64,000 bases of DNA from Actinomycetota bacterium (lineage in GTDB: Bacteria; Actinomycetota; Acidimicrobiia; Acidimicrobiales; JAJPHD01): NCBI GenBank assembly GCA_021325455.1, contig JAJPHD010000020.1:55020-119019 (forward strand). Reading direction: 5' to 3'. The notes beneath the pieces were generated by a model, which was not told where the DNA came from, did not search any database, and saw nothing but the letters and a program-made list of their open reading frames with translations. Position 1 is the stretch's first letter, and every line of letters begins with the position of its first letter. The position numbers and the translations under genes are program-made. Positions 24,946-34,167 of this stretch are shown piece after piece.

Positions 24946-26889
24946 ATGCTTGAGGCGCTTCGCTCGCTGCTGGGTGGTGGAGGGGGGCGGGGAGAGCCGG
25001 CAGCGACCACGCTGGAGAAGGTGTCCGGGGTGCCCGTGCTGTTCCAGTACGGGGCCCCGGTCCCCTCCTTCGACACCTGGCACGACCGCCAGGAGCCCCG
25101 CCAGTACCTGGACCTGGACGGAACGTGGGCCTTCTGCTTCGATCCCCGGGACGAGGGTGAGCGGGACGCCTGGATGGACCCCGGCTACGACGACTCGGGA
25201 TGGTCGGCGGTGGAGGTACCGCTGCCCTGGGACCTCTACGAGACCCCGGGTTTCGGCAGCTATGACGGCAGCCGCTGGGGCGAGGGCAGCGCCTTTCGCG
25301 ACGGGGTGGCGTGGTTCCGCCGGACCTTCGACGTGCCCGGCAGCTGGGAGGGCCGGCACGTCCGCTGCTGCCTGCTCGGGGTGGGGTATGCCGTGACCGT
25401 CTACCTGAACGGGACGGTCCTCGGACGCCACGAGGGGGGGAACACGCCCTTCGCCCTCGACGCCGGCCCCGGGCTGCGCCCGGGGGGCCAGAACCTCCTC
25501 GCCCTGCGCGTCTACCGGCGCCCCTGGTACGACTCGTACACGGCGGCCAAGCCCACGCCCATTACCGCCGACCACGAGATACCGGCCCGCCCCGTCGACT
25601 ACTGGCCCTACGCCGGGGTCACGCGCAGCGTCTACCTCGAGTGCACCTCCCTGCTGAGCGTGGCCAAGGTGCTGGTGGCCCCGGGGGGCAGGGCCACGGA
25701 CCAAGGGCCTGGCTCCCTCCTGGCCCGGGTGGTGGTCTCGAACCACGGTGACCAGCCCGCCCGGTGCACCTGCGTGCTCCATCCCGGCGAGGGGACCGGG
25801 GGGGAGCCGGCCCGCGCCCCGGTGGACGTCCCCGCCGGCGATGTCCGGGTGGTCGAGATGGAGGTGGGGGTGCCCGGGGCCCGCTGGTGGTCACCGGAGG
25901 ACCCCGCCTGCTACCGGGCGGTGGCCGAGCTGCGAGCCCCGGGCCCGGGCGCCGAGGAGGCGGTGCAGGACAGCCTGGGGGTCCCCTACGGGCTGCGGAC
26001 GGTGGCCGTGGGCCGGGAGCGGCTGCTCATCAACGGGGAGCCGGTCTTCCTGAAGGGCGCCAACTGGCACGAGGAGACAGCCGAGCGGGGCCGCGCCCTG
26101 CGCCCCGAGGATTATGCCGAGGTCATCCGCCAGGCCCGGGGCGTGGGGGCCAACGCCCTGCGCAACAGCCACTACAACCGCCACCCCAGCTTCTACGAGC
26201 AGGCCGACCGCCAGGGGCTGCTCGTCCTGGACGAAGCGGACAACTACGGGCTGAACCCCACCCAGCAGCAGCTGCAGCGGACCCGCTACGGGCTGTCCCG
26301 GGCCCTGGTCCAGGCCATGGTGTGGAACCAGGCCAACCACCCCTCGGTGATCGCCTGGAGTGTGCACAACGAGTCCTCGGCGAACGACAAGCAGGTCTAT
26401 CGGGCCTGGGTCTCCGACCTGGTCCAGGCGGCCAAGGCCCTGGACCTGCAGGGACGCCCGGTCACCTGGGCCTCCTGGACCAGCTGGGACCCCGCCTTCG
26501 ACCTGGCCGACGTGGTGGCCTTCAACGAGTACTTCGGGATCCAGTACGGCCAGGACTCCGACTTGGGCCGCACCCTCGATACGGTGCACCGCACCTACCC
26601 CGCAAAGCCCATCATCCTCACCGAGAACGGCACCTGGGCGTCCCTGGGCTGGCACGGGGATGCCAACCGGCGGGGGACCGAGGAGTGGCAGGAGTCCAAG
26701 CTGGTGGCCCACTGGGCCCAGATCCGGGAGCGCCCCTATGTGGGCGGTTACTTCCACTGGCTGCTTCGTGATTACAAGGAGCGCAAGAACTACAACCAGC
26801 AGCACAATGGGATCTCGATGATGGGCCTCTTGACCCTGGACGGTCGCCCCAAGAAGGCGGCCGACACCTTCCGCCAGGCGGCCGTGTAG
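24946..26889 (+). CDS. Glycoside hydrolase family 2 protein (beta-glucuronidase/beta-galactosidase type)
   Basis: 647 aa with the GH2 architecture: N-terminal jelly-roll sugar-binding domain (about 40-220, LDLDGTWAFCFDPRD, WFRRTFDVPGSW), an Ig-like domain (about 235-345), then a TIM barrel. The probable acid/base Glu lies in AWSVHNES and the nucleophile Glu in IILTENGTWAS; NALRNSHYNRHPSFYEQADR is the GH2 signature region. The length fits beta-glucuronidases. There is no signal peptide, so it probably acts in the cytosol on an imported or internal glycoside. AAGGAG precedes the ATG. It sits with the His-rich gene on the strand opposite the flanking housekeeping genes; no sugar transporter or regulator is adjacent. 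Confidence 0.87.
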   Translation: MLEALRSLLGGGGGRGEPAATTLEKVSGVPVLFQYGAPVPSFDTWHDRQEPRQYLDLDGTWAFCFDPRDEGERDAWMDPGYDDSGWSAVEVPLPWDLYETPGFGSYDGSRWGEGSAFRDGVAWFRRTFDVPGSWEGRHVRCCLLGVGYAVTVYLNGTVLGRHEGGNTPFALDAGPGLRPGGQNLLALRVYRRPWYDSYTAAKPTPITADHEIPARPVDYWPYAGVTRSVYLECTSLLSVAKVLVAPGGRATDQGPGSLLARVVVSNHGDQPARCTCVLHPGEGTGGEPARAPVDVPAGDVRVVEMEVGVPGARWWSPEDPACYRAVAELRAPGPGAEEAVQDSLGVPYGLRTVAVGRERLLINGEPVFLKGANWHEETAERGRALRPEDYAEVIRQARGVGANALRNSHYNRHPSFYEQADRQGLLVLDEADNYGLNPTQQQLQRTRYGLSRALVQAMVWNQANHPSVIAWSVHNESSANDKQVYRAWVSDLVQAAKALDLQGRPVTWASWTSWDPAFDLADVVAFNEYFGIQYGQDSDLGRTLDTVHRTYPAKPIILTENGTWASLGWHGDANRRGTEEWQESKLVAHWAQIRERPYVGGYFHWLLRDYKERKNYNQQHNGISMMGLLTLDGRPKKAADTFRQAAV

Positions 26890-26904
26890 GGGCCGGGCCC
26901 AACC

Positions 26905-28086
26905 TCACCCGAACAGGGAAGGCGGCACCTCCGGCCCGGTGGGAGCCTCCAGGCCCAGATGGGCCCAGGCCGCGGGCGTGGCCACCCTCCCCCGGGCCGT
27001 GCGCTGGAGGAGGCCCCGCTGGAGGAGGAAGGGCTCATAGGCGTCCTCCACCGTGTCGGGCTCCTCCCCCACGGCCACGGCCAGGGTGGACAGCCCCACG
27101 GGACGCCCTCCGAAGCGCCGGCACAGGGCATCGAGGATGGCACGGTCCACCTTGTCCAGGCCGATCCGGTCCACACCGAACAGGTCCAGCCCGGCGGAGG
27201 CCGCCTCCCTGGTCACGGCCCCTTCCCCCCTCACCTCCACGAAGTCACGGACCCGGCGCAGCAGGCGGTTGGCGATGCGGGGCGTCCCCCGGGAGCGGCT
27301 GGCGATCTCCGCCGCCCCACCTTGGTCGATGGGCACGGAGAAGATCCGGGCGGCACGGTGCACGATGGTCTCCAGCTCGTCCTCGGCGTAGTAGTCGAGG
27401 CGGGCCACCAGCCCGAACCGGTCACGCAGGGGCCCCGTCACCAGGCCCGTCCTCGTGGTCGCCCCCACCAGGGTGAACCGGGGCAGATCGAGGCGCAGGG
27501 TCCGGGCCGTGGGGCCCTTCCCGATGACGATGTCGAGCTGGAAGTCCTCCATGGCCGGGTAGAGGATCTCCTCCACGGCCCGGTTCAGCCGGTGGATCTC
27601 GTCAATGAACAGCACGTCGCCGGGACGGAGGTCGTTCAGGATGGCGGCCAGGTCCCCTCCCCTCACCAGGGCGGGCCCGGAGGTGATGCGGATGCTCACG
27701 CCCATCTCGCCGGCCACTATCCCGGCCATGGTGGTCTTGCCCAGCCCCGGTGGTCCGGCGAACAACAGGTGGTCGACTGCCTGCCCCCGGCGGCGGGCGG
27801 CCTCCAGCACGATGCCCAGGTGCTCCTTGATCTGGCCCTGGCCCACGAAGTCCTTCAGCCTCCGGGGCCGCAACCGAGCCTCCTCGGCAGCCTCGACGGG
27901 ATCGGCCACGGGGTCCACGGGGCGGTGGCGGTCGGAGCCCGGAAGAGGAGCCGGGGAGGCGGCACTACCCCGCCGGACCGCCCGGCGGCCGTCGGGCAAC
28001 CCGCCGCCGGCAGGGCGGCCCCCCTGCCGGCCGGCGCCGACGGAGGGATTCTCCTCTGGTCCCAGGCTCTCGTGCCGGGGGCTCAC
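26905..28086 (-). CDS. ruvB: Holliday junction branch migration ATPase RuvB
   Basis: 393 aa; hexameric AAA+ motor that drives branch migration with RuvA. Walker [10 protein letters not shown], Walker [10 protein letters not shown], sensor GATTRTG, and the C-terminal winged helix ([20 protein letters not shown]) are intact. The first 60 or so residues are a low-complexity Gly/Arg/Pro-rich extension ahead of the usual [11 protein letters not shown] start. The GTG at 28086 overlaps the ruvA stop (GTGA), which supports this long form, although a later start cannot be excluded. Last gene of the ruvC-ruvA-ruvB unit. Confidence 0.95.
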   Translation of the reverse strand: MSPRHESLGPEENPSVGAGRQGGRPAGGGLPDGRRAVRRGSAASPAPLPGSDRHRPVDPVADPVEAAEEARLRPRRLKDFVGQGQIKEHLGIVLEAARRRGQAVDHLLFAGPPGLGKTTMAGIVAGEMGVSIRITSGPALVRGGDLAAILNDLRPGDVLFIDEIHRLNRAVEEILYPAMEDFQLDIVIGKGPTARTLRLDLPRFTLVGATTRTGLVTGPLRDRFGLVARLDYYAEDELETIVHRAARIFSVPIDQGGAAEIASRSRGTPRIANRLLRRVRDFVEVRGEGAVTREAASAGLDLFGVDRIGLDKVDRAILDALCRRFGGRPVGLSTLAVAVGEEPDTVEDAYEPFLLQRGLLQRTARGRVATPAAWAHLGLEAPTGPEVPPSLFG

Positions 28087-28688
28087 CGGGCTCCCGCCAG
28101 CTCACGCAGGGCAGCCCGCACGAGGTCCTCGACCGTTCCGTCCGCCGGCAGGGCCCGCAACGCCGCCCGGACCTCGTCGGGGCCATAGCCGAGGCCCGCC
28201 AGGGCGGCACGCACCTCCGGAAGAGGTCCCCCGCCGGCTCCGGGAGGCACCGCGGCCAGGTTCCCTTCCTGCTCACCAGCCTCGGGCCCGCCGAGGCGCG
28301 CCTCCAGCTCCATCAGGAGGCGAGAGGCCGTCTTGCGCCCCACCCCGGGCACCAGGGTGAGAGCCTCGACGTCGCCGCCCATGACGGCCCGGCGCAAGGC
28401 CGCCGGCGAGTGGACCGAGAGGATGGCCAGGGCCAGACCCGGCCCTATCCCGTGGGTGCCGAGCAGCACCTCGAAGCACCCCCTGGTCTCCCGGTCGGGG
28501 AAGCCGTAGAGCACGATGGCGTCGTCCCGCACATGGGTGTGGACGTGCAGGAAGATGGGTCCCCCGAGGCTGACCGAGGGCAGGACCGTGGCCGGCACGC
28601 TGACCCGGTAACCCACCCCGCCCACCTCCACCAGCAGCACCGGCCCCTCCAGGACCTCGAGCACCACCCCCCGCAGGGACCCGATCAC
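28083..28688 (-). CDS. ruvA: Holliday junction helicase subunit RuvA
   Basis: 201 aa junction-binding tetramer subunit. N-terminal OB fold ([12 protein letters not shown]), two helix-hairpin-helix motifs ([14 protein letters not shown] and [21 protein letters not shown]), and the C-terminal RuvB-binding domain ([22 protein letters not shown]) are in normal order. GTG at 28688 overlaps the ruvC stop (GTGA); the longer reading to 28871 is inside ruvC. Coupled at both ends to ruvC and ruvB. Confidence 0.95.
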   Translation of the reverse strand: MIGSLRGVVLEVLEGPVLLVEVGGVGYRVSVPATVLPSVSLGGPIFLHVHTHVRDDAIVLYGFPDRETRGCFEVLLGTHGIGPGLALAILSVHSPAALRRAVMGGDVEALTLVPGVGRKTASRLLMELEARLGGPEAGEQEGNLAAVPPGAGGGPLPEVRAALAGLGYGPDEVRAALRALPADGTVEDLVRAALRELAGAR

Positions 28689-29266
28689 CGCCCCACCTCC
28701 TCCAGGGGCAGGAACCGGTCGTCCGGGGGGGACGGCTCCTCCCGCTGGCGGGCCTGGCGGGCGAGGGCCGCCGCCACCCGCCGGCGGCCCGGGGTCAGGC
28801 TCAGATGGCAGATGGCCAGGGCCAGGGCGTCGGCGGCATCCGGTGGGCGGGGGTGGGCCGACAAGCCGCACAGGGCGGCCACCATGCGCTGCACCTGCTC
28901 CTTGCCCGCGGCGCCGTAGCCGGTCACAGCCTGCTTCACCTCGTTGGCCGTGTACTGGGCCACCTCGCAGCCAGCCTGGGCTGCGGCCACCAGAGCCAGG
29001 CCGCTGGCCTGGCCCACGGACATGGCGGTGCGGGCGTTGGCCTGGAAGAACACCCGCTCCACCACGACCACGTCGGGGGAGACCTCCCTCACCAGGTCCC
29101 CCAGCTCCCGGGCTAGCTCGGCCAGGCGCTCAGGCAGGGGGTCGGCCGGCGCCGTGGTGATGACGCCGGCGCACAGGGCGCGGAAGGCCGGGTCGCTACC
29201 GGGGTCCCGCCTCACGCATCCGTACCCGCACCGGGAGACGCCTGGGTCGATTCCGAGCACGAACAC
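28685..29266 (-). CDS. ruvC: Crossover junction endodeoxyribonuclease RuvC
   Basis: 193 aa Holliday-junction resolvase. Catalytic acidic residues are visible: Asp in VLGIDPGVSRCGYG, Glu in VVVERVFFQANARTAM, and the Asp pair in AADALALAIC; the AVTGYGAAGKEQVQ segment is typical. GTG start. Overlaps ruvA by four bases. The order yebC - (peroxiredoxin) - ruvC - ruvA - ruvB is the usual one apart from the inserted peroxiredoxin gene. Confidence 0.95.
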   Translation of the reverse strand: MFVLGIDPGVSRCGYGCVRRDPGSDPAFRALCAGVITTAPADPLPERLAELARELGDLVREVSPDVVVVERVFFQANARTAMSVGQASGLALVAAAQAGCEVAQYTANEVKQAVTGYGAAGKEQVQRMVAALCGLSAHPRPPDAADALALAICHLSLTPGRRRVAAALARQARQREEPSPPDDRFLPLEEVGR

Positions 29267-29322
29267 TCGTTCGAGTTTAGCTCAGAGCAGGGCGCAGAGG
29301 GTGGATGGGAGCTCCACCGCCA

Positions 29323-29826
29323 TCACCCGGCGCTGCCGGGCACCCCTCCGGCCGCCCCGCCCTTGGCGACGGCCTGGGCCGCCCTCACCTCCCGCACCAG
29401 CTCGGTGGTGGGACGGAAGGTCAGCCCGGCCAGGGACCGGTGCGCGTAGCGGATCACGCCCGAGGCGTCGACCACGAAGACCGAGCGCCGGTAGAAGCCC
29501 ATGGGCCCGAGCACCCCGTAGGCCCGCCCCACCGCCTGGTCCCTGTCGGACAGGAGGGCCATGGCCAGTCCCCGGTTGGCCTTGAAGCTCTCATGGCTCT
29601 CGACGTCCTGGGGGCTTATGGCGAGCACCGTGGCCCCCACCTCCTCGAACTGGCCGATGTCGGCCGAGTAGTTCCGCAGCTGCTGGGTGCACACGGGGGT
29701 CTCGTCGCCAGGGTAGAAGACCAGCACCACCGCCCCGCCCCGGTAGTCGGCCAACGAGTAGCTGCGCCCTCCGGTCCCCGGCAGGCTGAAGCCGGGAGCG
29801 AGGTCCCCCACTCCCGGCCGCCCCAT
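29323..29826 (-). CDS. Peroxiredoxin, AhpC/TSA-BCP type, single cysteine
   Basis: 167 aa thioredoxin-fold peroxidase that reduces hydrogen peroxide or organic peroxides. The peroxidatic cysteine is in FYPGDETPVCTQQL, and the fold motifs VLVFYPGD and SVFVVDASGVIRYAH are present. I find no second cysteine, so it would be a 1-Cys enzyme needing an outside thiol. The ATG at 29826 overlaps the yebC stop by one base (TGATG), so it is co-translated with yebC; an upstream reading to 29877 lies within yebC. Its place between yebC and ruvC is unusual. Confidence 0.9.
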   Translation of the reverse strand: MGRPGVGDLAPGFSLPGTGGRSYSLADYRGGAVVLVFYPGDETPVCTQQLRNYSADIGQFEEVGATVLAISPQDVESHESFKANRGLAMALLSDRDQAVGRAYGVLGPMGFYRRSVFVVDASGVIRYAHRSLAGLTFRPTTELVREVRAAQAVAKGGAAGGVPGSAG

Positions 29827-30575
29827 CAGGCCTCCACCGCCTCGAGGATGGCATCGGGGATGTCGAAGTTGGACCACACCTGCTGGACGTCGTCGTGGTC
29901 CTCCAGGGCCTCGATGACCCGCAGCACCTTGCGCGCCGTCTCCAGGTCCTCAAGGGGCACCGAGGTGGTGGGGACCATGGCCAGGTCGGCGGACTGGATG
30001 GGCAGGTCGGCGCCCTCGAGGACGGCCCGGACGCGGGCCAGGTCGGTGGGGGCGCACGTGACTCGCCAGCTGTCCCCGTCGTCGGCCAGGTCCTCGGCCC
30101 CGGCATCGGCTACGAGCAGCATGAGCTGGTCCTCGTCGACGCTGCGAGGGAGCAGGACGAGGCCCTTGCGCTCGAACTGCCAGGACACCGAGCCGGGCTC
30201 GGCCATCGAGCCACCCCCGCGGGTGAAGATGGTGCGCACGTCGGCACCGGTCCGGTTGCGGTTGTCGGTGAGGCACTCCACGATGACCGCCACCCCTGCC
30301 GGGGCGTAGCCCTCGTAGGTGGCGGCCTCGTAGCGCACCCCTTCCAGCTCGCCCGTGCCCCGCTTGATGGCCCGCTCGATGGTGTCGGAGGGCACGGAGG
30401 CGTCCCTGGCCTTGGCGTACATGGTCCGCAAGGTGGCGTTGGAGTTGAGGTCCCCGCCCCCTTCCCGGGCGGCCACCTCCACCTGGCGGATGAGCTTGGC
30501 AAAGAGCTTGCCTCTGGCCTTGTCCGTGGCGGCCTTCTTGTGCTTGGTGGTTGCCCACTTGGAGTGCCCTGACAT
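29826..30575 (-). CDS. yebC: YebC/PmpR (TACO1) family protein
   Basis: 249 aa conserved protein; family members act as transcriptional regulators and as translation factors that relieve ribosome stalling at proline runs. The N-terminal MSGHSKWATTKHKKAATDKA, the RGTGELEGVRYEAATYEGYAPAG region, and the DNRNRT motif are diagnostic. Located 21 bases after pdxT and one base overlapping the peroxiredoxin gene, in the actinobacterial pdxS-pdxT-yebC-ruvC order. Proteins in this window with long proline runs (SecF, FtsH N-terminus) could be clients (inference). Confidence 0.94.
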   Translation of the reverse strand: MSGHSKWATTKHKKAATDKARGKLFAKLIRQVEVAAREGGGDLNSNATLRTMYAKARDASVPSDTIERAIKRGTGELEGVRYEAATYEGYAPAGVAVIVECLTDNRNRTGADVRTIFTRGGGSMAEPGSVSWQFERKGLVLLPRSVDEDQLMLLVADAGAEDLADDGDSWRVTCAPTDLARVRAVLEGADLPIQSADLAMVPTTSVPLEDLETARKVLRVIEALEDHDDVQQVWSNFDIPDAILEAVEA

Positions 30576-30596
30576 GGGGAGCCCGACGACCTCCGG

Positions 30597-31178
30597 CTAG
30601 AGCTTGGACAGGAACAGCTGGTGCAGGCGGGGATCGCCGGCCAGCTCGGGATGGAAGGCGGCGACCAGCACCGGCCCGCTCCGGCAGACGACCGGCCGCT
30701 CCACCTCGCCCACGGCAGTGGAGGCCAGCACCTCCACCCCCTCCCCCACCCGCTCCACGACCGGAGCCCGGATGAACACCGCCCGCATGGGGCCCCCCTC
30801 CAGCCCGGCCACGTCCAGGTCCGCCTCGAAGGACTGGAGCTGGCGACCGAACGCATTGCGCCTGACCGACACGTCTATGGCCCCGAAGCAGCGCTGGTCC
30901 CGTCGCCCGTCGAGCACCTCGGAGCCGAGAAGGATCATGCCGGCGCACGTCCCGAAGGCCGGCATGCCCTCGTCGAGGCGGGCGGCCACGGCCGAGTGGA
31001 GGCCTGACGACTCGAGCAGCAGCGACATCGTGGTGGACTCGCCTCCCGGCAGGACCAGGGCATCGACGCCGGCCAGGTCGGCCGGGTCCCGGACCTCGAC
31101 AGGATGGGCGCCCAGGCCGGCCAGGACCGTGGCGTGCTCGGTCACATCCCCCTGCAGGGCCAGGACGCCTACCTTCAT
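30597..31178 (-). CDS. pdxT: Pyridoxal 5'-phosphate synthase glutaminase subunit PdxT
   Basis: 193 aa class I glutamine amidotransferase that supplies ammonia to PdxS. The LPGGESTTMSLL motif, the nucleophile Cys in FGTCAGMILL, and the His-Glu pair in FHPEL form the expected active site. ATG at 31178. It follows pdxS by about 70 bases on the same strand. Confidence 0.95.
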   Translation of the reverse strand: MKVGVLALQGDVTEHATVLAGLGAHPVEVRDPADLAGVDALVLPGGESTTMSLLLESSGLHSAVAARLDEGMPAFGTCAGMILLGSEVLDGRRDQRCFGAIDVSVRRNAFGRQLQSFEADLDVAGLEGGPMRAVFIRAPVVERVGEGVEVLASTAVGEVERPVVCRSGPVLVAAFHPELAGDPRLHQLFLSKL

Positions 31179-31247
31179 GCCAGCCCGCTCAGCGCCGGCC
31201 CAGGGCCGCCACGGCTCCCCGGCCTGCCACGGCCACCCCCGCCACGG

Positions 31248-32144
<897 letters not shown>

Positions 32145-32228
32145 GGCCCCAAGTCTACCGGGGCGCCGATGGCGCAACGGCGCCTCCCCGGCCCCTCCCC
32201 GGGTCCGCTTACCGGCCGCCCCCGCCCC

Positions 32229-32999
32229 TCACAGGTCCTCCAGTATCTCCACCCGGGCCGCCAGCTCTCGCCCCGGCCAGGCCAGCCACAGGTGGCCCGT
32301 GAGACGCCCCCGCACGCCGGGCAGGAGGGGCTGGCTACCGGCGCCGGCCTCCAGCTTGGCCAAGCCCTCCGCCAGCCCGGGGGGGTAGCGGGTGACGCTC
32401 ACCGCGGCCAGGTCCGCCATCCCCTCCCGCTCCCGGCCCCGGGCCCTCTCCAACCATCGCGCCGTTGCCGGCACGAGGGCGGCGATCGGCCCCAAGCCGG
32501 TCACGGCCGCCGTGGCGGGGATGACATCGCCCGACCTCACGTGGCTGAGCTCGTGGGCGAAGACACCCTCCAGCTCCAGCCGGTTGAGGCCGGAGAGCAG
32601 CCCCGTGGTGAGGACCAGGCAGGCCCGCCTCGGGTCCACTCCCACCGTCATCACGTTCGGACGCGGGTCCTCCAGCACGAAGAGCCGGGGCTTCACGAGG
32701 CCCATGGCCATGCACAGGCCCTCGAGCAGGTTGTGGGCTCGTGGTTGGTCCCCAGGTCCTGCCTCGGCGGCGCCGGTGAGGGCCAGCGCCACGGCCGGAG
32801 CCAGGCGCCAGGCCAAGGCCCAGCAGGCCAAGGCAGCCACCACCCCCACGACCACGGCCAGGGACAGGAACGACGTGGCCCAGGTCACGAAGAAGCCCAC
32901 CAGGAGGGCGGCCACGGCCGGCGGGGCGCTGAACGCCAGCCCCCGCCGGGCCCGGACCCCCTGCACCACCTCCTGCCTGTCGCTCAACCTGGAGGCCAC
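32229..32999 (-). CDS. M48 family membrane zinc metalloprotease (HtpX-like)
   Basis: 256 aa. Two hydrophobic segments near the N-terminus (PPAVAALLVGFFVTW and LAVVVGVVAALACWALAW) anchor a peptidase M48 domain. The zinc motif is FAHELSHV (HExxH) preceded by VLTTGLL, and NVMTVGVDPRRA matches HtpX-like proteins. It probably takes part in membrane-protein quality control. GTG at 32999 is inside the 3' end of the glycosyltransferase gene (16-base overlap), so the two are co-translated. The longer reading to 34133 is antisense-like low complexity and rejected. Confidence 0.85.
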   Translation of the reverse strand: MASRLSDRQEVVQGVRARRGLAFSAPPAVAALLVGFFVTWATSFLSLAVVVGVVAALACWALAWRLAPAVALALTGAAEAGPGDQPRAHNLLEGLCMAMGLVKPRLFVLEDPRPNVMTVGVDPRRACLVLTTGLLSGLNRLELEGVFAHELSHVRSGDVIPATAAVTGLGPIAALVPATARWLERARGREREGMADLAAVSVTRYPPGLAEGLAKLEAGAGSQPLLPGVRGRLTGHLWLAWPGRELAARVEILEDL

Positions 33000-34126
33000 C
33001 CGGCAAGGATACGGGCCGGCTTGAGCCGGCTGATCTGGGGCGGGCGGCCGGCCCCGGCGGAGAGGAGCTCCTCGTAGAGGGACAGGTAGCGCCGGGCGAC
33101 CGAGGCCATGGAGAACTGCGCCGCCCTGGCCCGGCCCGCCTCGGCCAGGGTCGCGGCCAATGCCTGGTCCCCCAGCACCTGCTCCAGGGACAGGGCCAGC
33201 GCCGCCGGGTCCCCCGAAGGGACGAGGAGGGCATCCAGGCCGGCCCGGGCCACCAGCCGGTAGGCGTACAGGTCGCTCGCCACCACCGGGGTGCCGGCGG
33301 CCATGGCTTCCAGCAGCACCACCCCAAAGGACTCCCCGTGCAGGGAGGGGGCGGCGTAGACGTGGGCGCCGAGCAGGCGCGACACCTTCTCCTCCTCCCC
33401 GATGCGCCCCAGCCACTCCACGCCCCCCTGAGCGGCGAACCGCCTCCGCAGGGACCTGGTCTCCGGCCCCTGGCCGGCCACCCACAGCCGGCTTTCCTTC
33501 GGGAGCCGGGCGAAGGCTTCCAGGAGCACCGCAAGGCCCTTGCGGGGCTCGTGGCGGCCGAGGAAGAGGATCGTCGGGCCCTCGGTGGGCCACGGCGAGG
33601 CGCGGGTGAAGCGGTCCAGCTCCACGCCGTTGGGCACGACCGTGTACTCGCCTCCCAGGGCGGCGCGGGCGGTGGCCAGGGCGTCGACCGAGACGGCGCA
33701 GCGCAGGTCGAGGCGGCCCGCGGCCCAACGGGCCCAGGGCCTGAGGGCGGTGTAGATCCGGCTCGGCCCGTGCCGGTGGAAGGTCCCCACGATGGGGCGC
33801 TCGCTCGTGAGCAGGGCCGCCAGGGTGGGCCCGGGGACCAGGGGCTCGTGCAGGTGCACCACGTCCGGCCCCAGGGCGGGGAGGGCCCGCAGCGTCCGGG
33901 CCACGCAGGCGGCGTCGGGGGCCACGGGGGCCACGGAGCCGTTGGAGGAGAAGGGTATGGACCGCCCGAGTGGGATCACCCCGGCGTCGGGCGGTGCCCC
34001 ATCGCAGGGCCCGAGGACCCAGGCGTCGCACCCCAGGGCCCGGAGAGCCCGGGCCAGGCCCAGCACCTGGGTCTGCACGCCGCCTGGGATGGTCAGGCTG
34101 TATGGGCACACCAGGGCGACCCGCAC
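32984..34126 (-). CDS. pimA: GT4 glycosyltransferase, PimA-like phosphatidylinositol mannosyltransferase
   Basis: 380 aa GT-B glycosyltransferase. The N-terminal VRVALVCPYSLTIPGGVQTQVL is typical of PimA, which adds the first mannose to phosphatidylinositol at the inner face of the membrane. LHEPLVPGPTLAALL, FHRHGPS, and the GT4 donor motif ESFGVVLLEAMAAGTPVVASD (with catalytic Glu) are present. GTG at 34126 is where similarity starts. In M. tuberculosis pimA lies in the same neighbourhood as pdxS, but here the usual pgsA and acyltransferase partners are replaced by fatty-acid genes. A related GT4 function is possible. Confidence 0.82.
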   Translation of the reverse strand: MRVALVCPYSLTIPGGVQTQVLGLARALRALGCDAWVLGPCDGAPPDAGVIPLGRSIPFSSNGSVAPVAPDAACVARTLRALPALGPDVVHLHEPLVPGPTLAALLTSERPIVGTFHRHGPSRIYTALRPWARWAAGRLDLRCAVSVDALATARAALGGEYTVVPNGVELDRFTRASPWPTEGPTILFLGRHEPRKGLAVLLEAFARLPKESRLWVAGQGPETRSLRRRFAAQGGVEWLGRIGEEEKVSRLLGAHVYAAPSLHGESFGVVLLEAMAAGTPVVASDLYAYRLVARAGLDALLVPSGDPAALALSLEQVLGDQALAATLAEAGRARAAQFSMASVARRYLSLYEELLSAGAGRPPQISRLKPARILAGWPPG

Positions 34127-34167
34127 GGGCCAACCGTAGCTATGGGGGAGCCTCCGGCAGGCGACCC

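Noticed and set aside
24946..26889. Secreted polysaccharide-degradation locus around the GH2 gene
   Set aside because: The GH2 protein has no signal peptide and there is no sugar transporter, SusC/D-like or regulator gene nearby.
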